Made by a program: the position numbers and the translations under genes. From contig OZ038381.1 of assembly GCA_964036045.1 (NCBI GenBank), forward strand, positions 141,271,596-141,335,595: a stretch of DNA of 64,000 bases, written 5' to 3'. This document shows, one piece after another, positions 22,280 to 33,191 of this stretch. Numbering within the stretch: position 1 is the stretch's first letter; each line of letters begins with the position of its first letter. A model generated the notes under the pieces. The model did not search any database and had not been told where the DNA came from. It saw only the letters and a program-made list of their open reading frames with translations. The DNA is from Eutreptiella sp. 'Long Island Sound 2002' (lineage: Eukaryota > Euglenozoa > Euglenophyceae > Eutreptiales > Eutreptiaceae).

Positions 22280-24615
22280 GGCCGGGAGGCGCGTGAGAGC
22301 GCGTGAGATACAGCCCTGGCGAGGGGAAGAGCAGCGGGGAGGACACGGAGCAGGAGGGCAGCAGTAAGAGGGCGGGCGAGAGACAGGAGAGGGGGGGGGG
22401 AGGGGAGGGGAGAGAAGAGAGGGAAGAAAGGAGAGTGATGCCAGGGAGGGGCGCCCACCTGGCACGGCCGGGGACCGCCAAGGGGCAGGCCCCATGAGGG
22501 CAATTGGACCAGAGATGAACACCAAGGGGAGCCGTGACCCGATGACCAGTGCAGTGCTGACGTGCGTGCATGCAGGGAGGAGGGTAAAAAAAAACCAACA
22601 AACGCGGCAAGGGCAGGAAACCACAAGGCAGGATGCACAGCAGGAAAGGAGGCGGGGACAGACAAAAAAAAAATCCACAAAGCACCGCCAGAGGGCGTAA
22701 AGCACAGAGCGAGCAGGCAGCAGGGGTATGGGAAGGAGCAAACGGTGCAGAAGAGGGGCCGCGAGAGGCGCGCGAAAAAAAACAACTGCAGGTGACCAGG
22801 TGGGGACTAGGCACGGGTGCTGGGGGAAGCGGGGGCGGGGCGAGGAAGTTGAACCTCCAACAGGTCCAGAAAGAAAAAAACCACCCAAACAAAAGGGTGC
22901 GGGAAGGGAGCGACCCGTGCTAGGTGCACGAAACAGTCCCCGGATGCATGAGGATCCAGTGGGCCCGCGCCACAGGGCTGCTAGCAGTCCGGTGGGGTAT
23001 AAACACGGGATGATGCGAAAAGGGTACGGGACCGAGAGAGGCGTGTGGGTAGGGCCGCACAACAGCCCAGGGGGAATGGGAAGACACGGGACGCGGGGGA
23101 CAGGCTGTGATGGGTGACAAGACGTGGCACAGGCGAATGGGATGTAGCGGGGTTGCAAACCAGGGGATGAGGGGAGGCAGTGAATACCGAGCAACAGCCC
23201 CGTGGGATTAGGAATCAGTCGCCATAGAGTGGTGAACCATGGGCCAACCATGGGGAGCCTGACCACTGGAAGTCGGGAAAATGCCCTGAACTCCGGGACG
23301 GCCGTGAGGTGTCCGCAGGGCTGAGGGTTGAACGTGAGGTCCCCGGGTCAATGGCCTAAGTACACGTGGGTTAGCGTGTGAGCGGGGCCTGCGGGAATGT
23401 GGAAAGGGTCGCCCCCTGGCCTCCAGCCGCGGATGGACGACACCCAAGTGCATCCTGGAGCCAAGTGGGTACTCCAACCTGTGATGGATGGGGAGTGGTG
23501 GAATGTGGTTGAGAGCAATGCTGCGCTGTCGGCGACCGCTATCCACGGAAAACCCGCCGGCAGGCACCCAAAAGGCTGTGCTAGGGGGGGAAGGCCAGAG
23601 GATCGTTCGATGGATGACCGGAAGGAGCTCCGACCGTGAGGGCAGGGACTGGAGGAAACATGCTGCCGGTCATGCCGCAAGGGAACCTGGTTGAAGTTCT
23701 CGGCCGTGGGGTGAGAAAGGGGTCCCCAGGGGAACTGATGGTGGAGAGCTCTCCTTCCCGCGGGAGGCGGCCACCATGTAAAACAAACAAGAGGATGTCA
23801 GATGAGGCTGTGGACGCGGCCGCCCTCACTTACTTACTTACTTAGGCATCTCCGTGTAGTCCACGTAGAGAACACTGTTGGCACAGTGGGAGATAGGGAG
23901 TGTCAAATAGAGACCTCTGTCCCTGACATCCCCAGGTGTACGAGACCGACACGGGCACTTGTCCACGATGGGCTGGAGGGTCCTCCGCAGCTGCTCGTCA
24001 GTCCACGTAGAGTGGAACCACTGCTTGAACCGCTTCAGGGTACGATTCGCTCCCACATGACCACTGGACTCATAAGCCCACTTGAAGAGTGCCAGAATAC
24101 GGTTGCTAGGCACAACTATCCGGTCCTCATCCCAGAGGTAGGTCTTGTCACGCTTCCACTGGTCCTGGTTGACCAGGGCGTGTTCCAGACGCTTCTCCAG
24201 GCGTTTGTAGATATCTCCAAACTCTTTCAGGTACCCCACTTGTTGGAGTCCATCTGGAGGTCTGATCATGGTCATGTTGAGGTCCAGCTGTACATCCATA
24301 CGGCTGAACGCCTTCTTGGCTAGCTCCTCAGACCTGGCACCAATCATGTTGTCAAAGTTGTTGCGGCTGATGTAGTCCGCACACTCGTTGTTGACACGCT
24401 GGGAGCTGTAGGTGGCTCAGGTAGGTCCACCAGCGTCTGAGCTTAGCCTTCTCTGATGGGGGTCCCTTCTGGAAGGTGCGAACTAGTTCTTGGTCACACA
24501 GCCAAACCACTGGGTTACTCCCCAACAATCTGGACTGAGTGGATAGCACTAGCATCCCCGCGAGCAGTTCCTGCTCATAGGTAGAATAGTTACCCCGGGC
24601 CTGGTTCCATTTCCA
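22280..24615. repeat. Segmental duplication, copy A' (about 2.34 kb)
   Basis: Direct copy of 17686-20024 with only scattered substitutions and small indels by eye. Its right boundary with copy A is set where copy A runs into unique sequence after GGTTCCATTTCCA. Copy A' continues through intact gypsy pol sequence to 24803. Confidence 0.8.
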
Positions 24616-24803
24616 GTTCCAATGCCGCAGGGGAACCAGGACCCATTTGTCGTCAGGGTAGCTGTGCTTGATGGTACCGTCTTGGTTGAGTCCATCAGTA
24701 CCACATTGGGAAATGGCCGGATCGAACTCCTCCTTCTCTAGTGCTGTCACTGGATCAGCGTTCCACCCCCGCCCACATTACTGGCGTCAGTCACCAGGAT
24801 AAT
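23844..24803 (-). pseudogene. pol: RNase H-integrase fragment of the element 3/4 family (copy A')
   Basis: Minus strand. Begins with the RNase H start EIILVTDASNVGGGGT, which keeps the canonical TDAS (element 4 has TEAT). It continues with YSTYEQELLAGMLVLS and WLCDQELVRTF, breaks near 24350, then gives the integrase HHCC region and ends after VDYTEMPK. The first residue here follows, within about two codons, the last residue of element 3's RT at 17437. The two therefore look like halves of one element now facing each other. One TGA follows LIQ near 24760. Confidence 0.75.
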
Positions 24804-25742
24804 TTCTCTTTCACCTGTTTTATCCCCTGGTTGCCTCTCCTGTTGCGCTCGTCGCTGCTCACGCGCGCCCTGCGTGTGTCCCCAGCTCACCTCTGCGCTA
24901 CGCTGCCTCGCCTCCCTGTGCCCTCTCCCCCTGTCACGCCCTATTCTGTTGTCCTACCCTTTCCTGTGGAGTCAGGTCGTACACTCACCCTGTCTACTCT
25001 GTTGTGCTACCATCCCCAGGCTTTGAGCTAGGCCCGCCTTCCCCGATTGTCACCCCTTCTTAGACGTCATTGGTGTACCGCAAGGGGGAGCATTAACATG
25101 CAGACTGGAATGCGGTCCTGTTTGTGGACGGGTATGAAGATGGGATGATGAAATCTGTTACGACCAGTGCTGGTGGTCGATTGAGCTCTCTCTCACGTGG
25201 CAGGCAGGAACAAACCGCCCATGGGGCCGATGATAGCCAAAGCAATCCTCGTAGGCCCAGCGCTTCGAGCGGGCATCTCAGCTCCATGTCACCGCCGGAT
25301 GCTCCCGACCGGCCACTGTCAGTTTCGACATCACGCTGAGTATCCCCGCAAGCTCAGCACATCAGGCACCGCTGCCTGGATCCATACCACCGCTCGCCGT
25401 ACTCCAACTGCTTCTGCATCAAGTCATGCTTCTAGCTCTCGGCCGAGCTTCCTGTGGCACTCTGTGGCATACGGACCTTCCTGTGTGGCGCTTCACTGGC
25501 CAGTACCGGCCACGCCCTCAGAGCGCCGGTCACTCCCGCTCTCCATGGCACCTTCGCTGCGCCCTCTTTGGTCCCCAGCACTCTCTCTGTCTTCTTCTCC
25601 GCCGTCTCACCCCGCCGGTGCCTCACACTTGCTGGCACCTCCTGCGCCTTGCTGCCCGGCCACTACGTCCGCATCCGTCGGCGCTCCTGTACTCCACCGC
25701 CCCAGCTGCGGATCCTGTTCTGTTGTCTGGGGGTTCATGTCC
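24804..25742. other. Unassigned stretch
   Basis: Pyrimidine-rich on the plus strand to about 25030, then mixed. A short plus frame at 25124-25339 reads Ser/Pro-rich with no recognisable domain. No gene, RNA or repeat call. Confidence 0.4.
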
Positions 25743-27049
25743 TCGGCTGTCATCACCTCATCCCCCGCTGCCACGCTGGCCATCCTCTACCGCTGGCCGT
25801 GTCCTCGCCACTTCTTGTTCCTCCACGACCCCTTGCCCTTCCCCTACTCCATGCGTCCCCTTCGCCTGTCCACAATCATCTCCTTTTCTTGCCAACTCCT
25901 CGAGTCTTCCCCTCCTGCAGCCTGTATCTCTCGTCCGCCCGTCCACCTTGCACTCTCCGTGTGCGTGGCGTCGCATCGTGTCGCCCACGTGATGACGAGG
26001 ATGAGCACTGCGTTTCCGCTCCTGCCCCGCCCTAAGCCTCTCCTTCGTACCACCCCTTCTTCTGCAACAGCTCCCGCAGCATCAGCACCCTGGGCTTTTT
26101 CCCCCGTCCCGGGGACAGTCCAGGCTCAGCTCCGGGAGCGCCTCTCCCAGCACCCTCCTCCATCGGCCCTCCTCCATCACAGGCCCCCCTCCCCTCGGCC
26201 TCCCCGCCCTGCCGACCAGGTCGCTGAAGGGGTGTGTACCTCGCTTCTTCCGCCCCCCCCTCGTCCTCCCGGCCCACTTCACGTAGCATACCAGCTTCGC
26301 CACGTCCCCCGCTCTCCACCCCTTGGCTGTCCTGGGCCCCCTTTGCACCGGCTGTGGCGCATACTGCGGCGGCGGTGGCGACTCCGAGCCCCAGTGCGTC
26401 GCCGTCGGCTCCGGGCTGGAGCTGGCGTGCCTGGCGCCCCCTCTGCTTCGCCTGCTCCCCGCCCCCCCACCCGGCGCCGCTTCCCCCTCTGCTGCCCAGC
26501 CTCCCCTCCCTCCCCTCTGGCCCTTTTCCCGGACGGTGACCGCCCCTCCACATCCGTGGAGGGGATGTCCCCTTCCGGGTCCGGATGGACCTGGCGCGCC
26601 CCTCGGGCCACCGCCTTCTCCTCTTCTCGCACCCTGCGCTCCCGCGCCGCCACCTGCCTGTCCATCTACTCCAGCCTTGTTGCCTCCTCCCTGATCTGCC
26701 TCCATGCCCTCTCCTGCATCTCCCTCTCCTGCTCCGGCGGAGAAGCCGGCTGCCTGAATGGCTGTACTGGGGGGCGACCCTCAGACTCCCTGCTCTCTCT
26801 GTGAAGCCCGCCATCCTGTTCTGCCCTCTGCACGCTCTCCAGCCTTCTCCGAAGATCCGCCCACGCTCGCTGCAGCTCCTCGAGCACCTGAGCCTCCCCT
26901 CCCCGCGGCACGCCTTGTCCCTCCGTCCACCCCTTCGCCACCCTGGCCACTCCTCCCATGACCCTTGCCTCCCTCTCCCGCAGCCTCCTCTCTTCGTCCC
27001 CTATCCTCTCCCATGCCCTCCTGTTGTCTTCTCCCTTCGCTCCCCGTGC
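25743..27049 (-). pseudogene. Truncated copy of a retroelement coiled-coil ORF (copy 1)
   Basis: About 1.3 kb closely matching 33192-34497 in the same orientation. The best minus frame reads a helical charged region (RRAWERIGDEERRLREREAR, VLEELQRAWADLRRRLE, ERAWRQIREEATRLE), then a TAG where the other copy has GAG, then MDRQVAARERRVREEEK and an Arg/Gly-rich basic part. It resembles the nucleic-acid-binding coiled-coil proteins of LINEs but no family domain is recognisable. The shared left ends (25743 and 33192) with different right ends would fit a 5'-truncated LINE copy on the minus strand. Confidence 0.5.
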
Positions 27050-27690
27050 AGAACAGGCGCCCTGTCCCAGAACGAAATAAAAAGATAGGTAAAACACGAC
27101 GAAAAAAGTTTCTGAATAGCTGAAAATAAAGCTAATTAGCATAAAAAACGCTTAGGCCAAAAAGCGCGCTGCGAAACGCGTAAAACCGCGACGAAATATT
27201 TTTCAACGTGAAAAAGGTGAATAGCTAACGCCATAAGCACCATAACGCTCGTAGGACCCCAACGCCGTCCCTGTCGTCGTCTCACTCGCTATAGGCGCAA
27301 AGAAAAACGCGTCGCGAGCAGCGCGTAAAACTCGAAAATTTTTCATAACTCGCCACGACCCCACACGTCGCGCCCTGCCGCCTTTTTCTTCTTCTTCTCC
27401 ATGCACCTCCCTCCCGACCCCTCCTGCCCATCACTCTGCTTGCCCCGCAGCTCAGGCGGCGGCCCTGGGGGAACGCGGTCAACCCTTAGCAATGGACAAC
27501 CACACGCTCCACGACGCCACGCACAAGTACAAGGCCCAAGAACATCAAGAACGACGGGTAACACGTAAGGCACTGCAGCGTACATGGTCTTGCTGCACGC
27601 GAGTGTGTTGGGTCGTGTATAATTTTATTTTTTTCAAAGCCATAAAAAGGGAAAAAAAAAATATTTTACGAAATGTTGCAGCGGTTTTTC
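27050..27690. other. AT-richer unassigned stretch
   Basis: Rich in A and in CG-containing words (aaaaacgcgtcg type), with a short CTT run near 27390. No coding signal. Base composition changes sharply at both sides. Confidence 0.4.
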
Positions 27691-28740
27691 AAGTAGGTAC
27701 AGCCACACCCACGCAAGAAACAAACCCAACAAGGCGGCAGGACAGGACACCACAGCACCACGCGGCAGCACAGCACCACGAGGCACAGCACAGAGGAGCA
27801 GGGCACCGAGGGAGAGCGGGCCACACAGCAACACCGCACAGGGCGGAGACGACAGGAAACGCACAACACGACACCCCTGGGCACAACACAGCGCGCGGCA
27901 GCACCAAACAGAGCAAAACGAAACGACACAGCGCACGACAACGCAACGCCAGGTGGCACAACGCGCAGCACCACGACGCAGCACAGCACCCAGGGACACA
28001 CCACAGCACGCCACCGAGACACGACACCAGGAGCCACCAGGACCCACCAGGAGACAACAGAGGACAGCCAGGCCCAACAGCAAACACACAAACACAACAG
28101 GCAACAACACAAAACACCAGCCAGCCCCGCGAGGGCGAGAGAGCACCGAACAGAGAGCAACGACGCAGGCATATTAGCGGCGCACAGGCAGGTCACAGAA
28201 ACAGCAACGACCCGGAACCAAGAACGGCCCAGAACTAACGGGGAACAACAGGAAACCAGCGCCACCAGCAGGGAGAAAAAGAAAATAAGGACAGGGCACC
28301 ACAGCACAGCGGCACACGGCAGCACACAAAAAAAAGGGGGGGGGCAACAAGACGCCAAAGCCGAGGGCAACCCAGGCCGGAAAACACGCAAAGCAGGAGA
28401 CAACGGGGCGGACAGAGAGGGGGGAGGGGGAAAAAAAAAGGGGGGGGGACAAGACGCCAGGGCCCAAGGCACCCGGGGCCGGAATACACGCAAAGCAGGA
28501 CACAACGGGGGCGCAACGAGGGGGAGAAGGGGAAAAGAAACAAAAAAACCCATCAACAACCACAAACAGGGCAACCCCAGCCCGGAGGGGGCCGAACAAG
28601 CAAAGAGCGAACCAAGAACGGCCATAGGAAAGGTGAGGCGCACCATAACGCGCCCGGGAGGCCGGCCCGCCCGACCCGGCCAAGCAGGGCACGCAAAAGC
28701 ACACACGCGCGTCCCCACGCCCGCACCCCCCTGCACCCAC
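27691..28740. other. Strand-asymmetric block nearly lacking T on the plus strand
   Basis: From about 27690 the plus strand is built almost wholly of A, C and G, with words such as CACAGCACCACG and short poly-A and poly-G runs near 28330-28450. Because stops need T on the plus strand and A on the minus strand, frames stay open for hundreds of codons; none looks like a protein family. Confidence 0.6.
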
Positions 28741-31640
28741 GCCAGTGGGTAGTGGGCCCCGACAGCCCGCCCAGAGGGCGGGCAGTCGGGGGTGAAAGAG
28801 CGCCCGACCCCGGACGCCCCATACCCAGGCAAGAGGCGCCCCCCCCGGGCGCCCTCGTGCCGCCCCCACAGCGCGCAAAGCCAGCTCGCAAGAGCGCGCG
28901 CTGTGGGGTTGGTGACGGGTCCCCGCGCCCGCATCCCCCCGCACCCACAGCCAGTGGGTAGTGGGCCCCGGCAGCCCGTTCAGAGGGCGGGCAGTCGGGG
29001 GTGGGAGAGCGCCCGACCCCGGACGCCCCACACCCAGGCAGGAGGCGCTTCCCCCGGGCGCCCTCGTGCCGCCCCCACAGCGCGCAAAGCCAGCTCGCAA
29101 GAGCGCGCGCTGTGGGGTTGGTGATGGGTCCCCACGCCGGCACCCCCCCGCACCCACAGCCAGTGGGTAGTGGGCCCCGGCAGCCCGCCCAGAGGGCGGG
29201 CAGTCGGGGGTGGGAGAGCGCCTGACCCCGGACGCCCCACACCCAGGCAGGAGGCGCTTCCCCCAGCCGCCCTCGTGCCGCCCCCACAGCGCGCAAAGCC
29301 AGCTCGCAAGAGCGCGCGCTGTGGGGTTGGTGATGGGTCCCCACGCCCGCAACCCCCCGCACCCACAGCCACTTGGTAATGGGCCCCAGCAACCTGCCCA
29401 GAGGGCGGGCAGTCGGGGGTGGGAGAGCGCCCGACCCCGGACGCCCCACGGCCAGGCAAGAGGCGCCTCCCCCGAGCGCCCTGGAGCCGCCCCCACAGAG
29501 CGCAAAGCCAGCTCGCAAGAGCGCGCGCTGTGGCATTGGTGACGGGTCCCCACGCCCGCAATCCCCGCACCCACAGCCAGTGGGTTGTGGGCCCCGGCAG
29601 CCCGCCCAGAGGGCGGGCAGTCGGGGGTGGGAGAGCGCCCGATGCCGGACGCCCAACACCCAGGCACGAGGCGCCCCCCCCTGGCACCCTCATGCCGCCC
29701 CCACAGCACGCAAGAGCGCGCGCTGTGGGGTTGGTGACAGGTCCCCACGCCCGCACCCCCCCACACCCACAGCCAGTGGGTATTCGGCCCTGACAGACCG
29801 CCCAGAGGGCAGGCAGTCGGGCGTGGGAGAGCGCCCGACCCCGGACGCCCCACATCCAGGCAGGAGGCGCCCCCCCCGGGCGCCCTCGTGCCGCCCCCAC
29901 AGAGCGCAAAGCCAGGTCGCAAGAGCGCGAGCTGTTGGGTTGGTGACGGGTCCCCACGCCCGCACCCCCGCGCACCCACAGCCAGTGGGTAGTGGGCCCC
30001 GGAAGTCTGCCCAGAGGGCGGGCAGTCGGAGGTGGGAGAGCGCCCGACCCCGGACGCCCCATACCCAGGCAAGAGGTGCCCCCCCCGGGCGCCCTCGTGC
30101 CGCCCCCACAGCGCGCAAAGCCAGCTCGCAAGAGCGCGCGCTGTGGGGTTGATGACGGGTCCCCACACCCGCACCCCCCCGCACCCACAGCCAGTGGGTA
30201 GTGGGCCCCGGCAGCCCGCCCAGAGGGCAGGCAGTTGGGGCTGGGAGAGCGCCCGACCCCGGACGCCCCACACCCAGGCAAGAGGCGCCCCCCCCCGGGC
30301 ACCCTCATGCCGCCCCCACAGCACGCAGGAGCGCGCTTTGGGGTTGGTCACGGGTCCCCACGCCCGCATCCCCCCGCACCCACAGCCAGTGGGTAGTGGG
30401 CCCCGGCAGCCCGCCCAGAGGGCGGGCAGTCGGGGGTGGGAGAGCGCCGGACCCCGGACGCCCCACATCCAGGCAAGAGGCGCCCCCCCCGGGCGCCCTC
30501 GTGCCGCCCCCACAGCGCGCAAAGCCAGCTCGCAAGAGCGCGCGCTGTGGGGTTGGTGACGGGTCCCAGCGCCCGCACCCCCCCGCACCCACAGCCAGTG
30601 GGTAGTGGGCCCCGGCAGCCCGCCTAGAGGGCGGGCAGTTGGGGGTGGGAGAGCGCCCAACCCCGGACGCCCCACACCCAGGCAGGAGGCGCCCCCCCCG
30701 GGCACCCTCGTGCCGCCCCCACAGCGCGCAAAGCCAGCTCGCAAGAGCGCGCGCTGTGGGGTTGGTGACAGGTCCCCACACCCGCACCCCCCCGCACCCG
30801 CAGCCAGTGGGTAGTGGGCCCCGGCAGCCCGCCCAGAGGGCGGGTAGTCGGGGCCGGGAGAGCGCCCGACCCCGGACGCCCCACACCCAGGCAAGAGGCG
30901 CCCCCCCCGGGCACCCTCATGCCGCCCCCACAGCACGCAAGAGCGCGCGCTGTGGGGTTGGTGACGGGTCCCCACGCCCGCACCGCCCCGCGCCCACAGC
31001 CAGTGGGTCAGGGGCCCCAGCAGCCCGCCCAGAGGGCGGACAGTCGGGGGTGGGAGAGTGCCCAACCCCGGACGCCCCAAACCCAGGCAGGAGGCGCCCC
31101 CCCCGGGCGCCCCCGTGCCGCCCCCACAGCGCGCAAAGCCAGCTCGCTAGAGCGCACGCTGTGGGGTTGGTGACGGGTCCCCACGCCCGCGACCCCCCGC
31201 ACCCACAGCCAGTGGGTAGTGGGCCCCGGCAACCCGCCTAGAGGGCGGGCAGTCAGGGGTCGGAGAGCGCCCGACCCCAGACGCCCCACATTCAGGCAAG
31301 AGGCGCCCCCCCCGGGCACGCTCATGCCGCCCCCACAGCATGCAAGAGCGCGCGCTGTGGGGTTGGTGACGGGTCCCCACGCCTGCACCCCCCCGCACCC
31401 ACAGCCAGTGGGTAGCGGGCCCCGACAGCACGCCCAGAGAGCGGGCAGTCGGGGGTGGGAGAGCGCCCGACGCTCGACACCCCACATCCACGCAAGGAGT
31501 CCCCCCCCCCCGGGCGCCCTCGTGCCGCCCCCACAGCGCGCAAAGCCAGCTCGCAAGAGCGCGCGCTGTCGGGTTGGTGATGGGTCCCCACGCCCGCACC
31601 CCACCCGCACCTACAGCCAGTGAGTAGTGGGCCCCGGCAG
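28741..31640. repeat. 209-bp GC-rich satellite, about 14-15 units
   Basis: Unit starts were anchored on CCAGTGGGTAGTGGGCCCC: 28741, 28951, 29160, 29369, 29577, 29773, 29982, 30191, 30385, 30595, 30803 and so on. Most units are about 209 bases; shorter ones of about 195 lack a block around CGCAAAGCCAGCT. Each unit carries a near-perfect hairpin GCCCGCCCAGAGGGCGGGC and a variable poly-C run. A period of 209 keeps several frames open on both strands, so the very long minus frame here is an artefact. Confidence 0.9.
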
Positions 31641-32345
31641 CACGCCCAGAGGGCGGGCAGCCGGGGGAGGGGGAGCGCCTGACCTCAGACGCGCCTCACA
31701 ACGGCGGACGGCACCCCCCCTCGGGGACACCCTTCCGCCGCTGCCACGGCGCGCAACGCGGGCCCGCAAGGGCGTGCGCCGTGGGGCCGGTGATCGGTCC
31801 CCACACCCGCACCGACCGCACCCGGGACACACGGGTCGCGGAACCCCGGCTGCCCGCCCCAGAGGACGGGCGGCCGGGGGAGGGACAGCGCCTGACACCA
31901 GACGCCCCTCACAACGGTGGCAGGCCATCCCCCCGGGGACGGCCCCCCACCACCCCCACGGCACGCAGCCCCCACAGGGCATGCAGACCGGGGGGACAGT
32001 GTTGGGCCCCCACACCCACACAGCCGCGCCCACAGCACGTGGGTGGCGGGCCCCAACAACCCGCCCAGTGGGCGGGCAGTTGGGGGAGGGGGAGCGCCTG
32101 ACCTCAGACGCCCCTCACAACGGTGGAAGGCACCCCCCCTGGTGACACCCTTCCGCCACCCCCACAGCAAGCAACGCCGGCCCGCAAGGGCGCACACTGT
32201 GGAACCGGTGCTGGGTCCCCACGCCCGCAGCGACAGCACCCGGAACACACGGGTCGCGGTACCGCGGCTGCCCGCCCCAGAGGACGGGCGGTCGGAGGAG
32301 GGACAGCGCCTGACAGCAGACGCCCCTCACAACAACAGCCCCAAG
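31641..32345. repeat. Diverged units of the 209-bp satellite
   Basis: Three to four further units spaced about 205-211 bases (GGCGGGCAG-type anchors near 31655, 31866, 32072, 32283). They are recognisable by the same unit order but have many substitutions, giving an edge-of-array decay pattern. Confidence 0.7.
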
Positions 32346-33191
32346 CAAGGTGGGGGGGAACCGGGACCGGACCGCCCCCCCCCAAGGCACACCAGACGGA
32401 GCAAGGGACCGGGGCAGGACACGCGGAGGGGCACAGACCACGTGGAACGGCCCTACCAGCGCCCAGTGCCAGGACCGCGCGAGGTGCGCACGCCACACCA
32501 CCCAGGGCGGGGGGAGCGGACGCTGCGGGAGCGCGAGCGCACACACACGCAAAGGGCACGCGGGGACTACCAGAAGGCCACCGGACCAAGCTCGTGGAAC
32601 GCACAGACCGCGTGGAATGGCGTACCAGCGAGCGAGGGTAAGGGACACCCGGATGGGACGGCCCGCCACACGCAGTGCGGGACACGCGGGGCGGGATGGG
32701 GGAAACGGGAGAGACACAACACCAGGTACCAGCCCGAGCCCCCCGAACCGGCCACGAGCGCCACGCACACACGGAGGGGGCACTGCACCCGCCAAGGCAG
32801 TAGTGGCGCACTGCGCCACGCCCGAACCCCTAGGCTAGGCAGCCTCCGCGCCAGCCCAAGGGGGTCCCACTGGCGACAAGCCAGTAGCACGGGCCCGGCG
32901 GCGCCCCCGGCCCGGGTGACCACGCATTAGGGGGGCGACGCGGTGGGTAAGCGCCCGCAGCCAGGGCTGCGAATTGATGCACTGACCGGGGAGTGGCGAA
33001 ACGGGGAAGCCGGGGAGGGATGGGGCTCCGAGCCCTGTGAACCCGGGGGACTCCGCCACCAGGCAGGAGGTGCGTCTTGGAGGGCCCCCCACTAGGACCC
33101 GGTGGGGAGGATATCACCTGGCCCGACCAGGTGGCCCCCCGGGGCCGAAAGGCGTCTAGTACCCGCAAAATCAAATCTCGAACCTCAAACC
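32346..33191. other. T-poor non-coding stretch right of the satellite
   Basis: Continues the T-depleted plus-strand composition to about 33150. No repeat unit or gene recognised. Confidence 0.5.

Noticed and set aside
20236-22367. Three overlapping plus-strand frames of 523-661 codons, Cys-rich
   Set aside because: They are the 65-bp minisatellite read in three phases; no phase is favoured and there is no non-repeat domain.
25197-26804. 535-codon plus frame rich in Ser/Pro/Arg
   Set aside because: Antisense to the coiled-coil retroelement ORF; pyrimidine-rich composition keeps it open.
27666-28934. 422-codon minus frame rich in Cys/Val/Leu that looks like a membrane protein
   Set aside because: The plus strand nearly lacks T, so the minus strand nearly lacks A; hydrophobic residues and open frame follow from composition.
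28174-31080. 968-codon minus-strand frame
   Set aside because: It runs through the 209-bp satellite. The unit lacks stops in this strand and the amino acid pattern just repeats the satellite.
28741-32345. CRISPR-like array
   Set aside because: Units are directly adjacent with no unique spacers, units are about 209 bases, and the context is eukaryotic.
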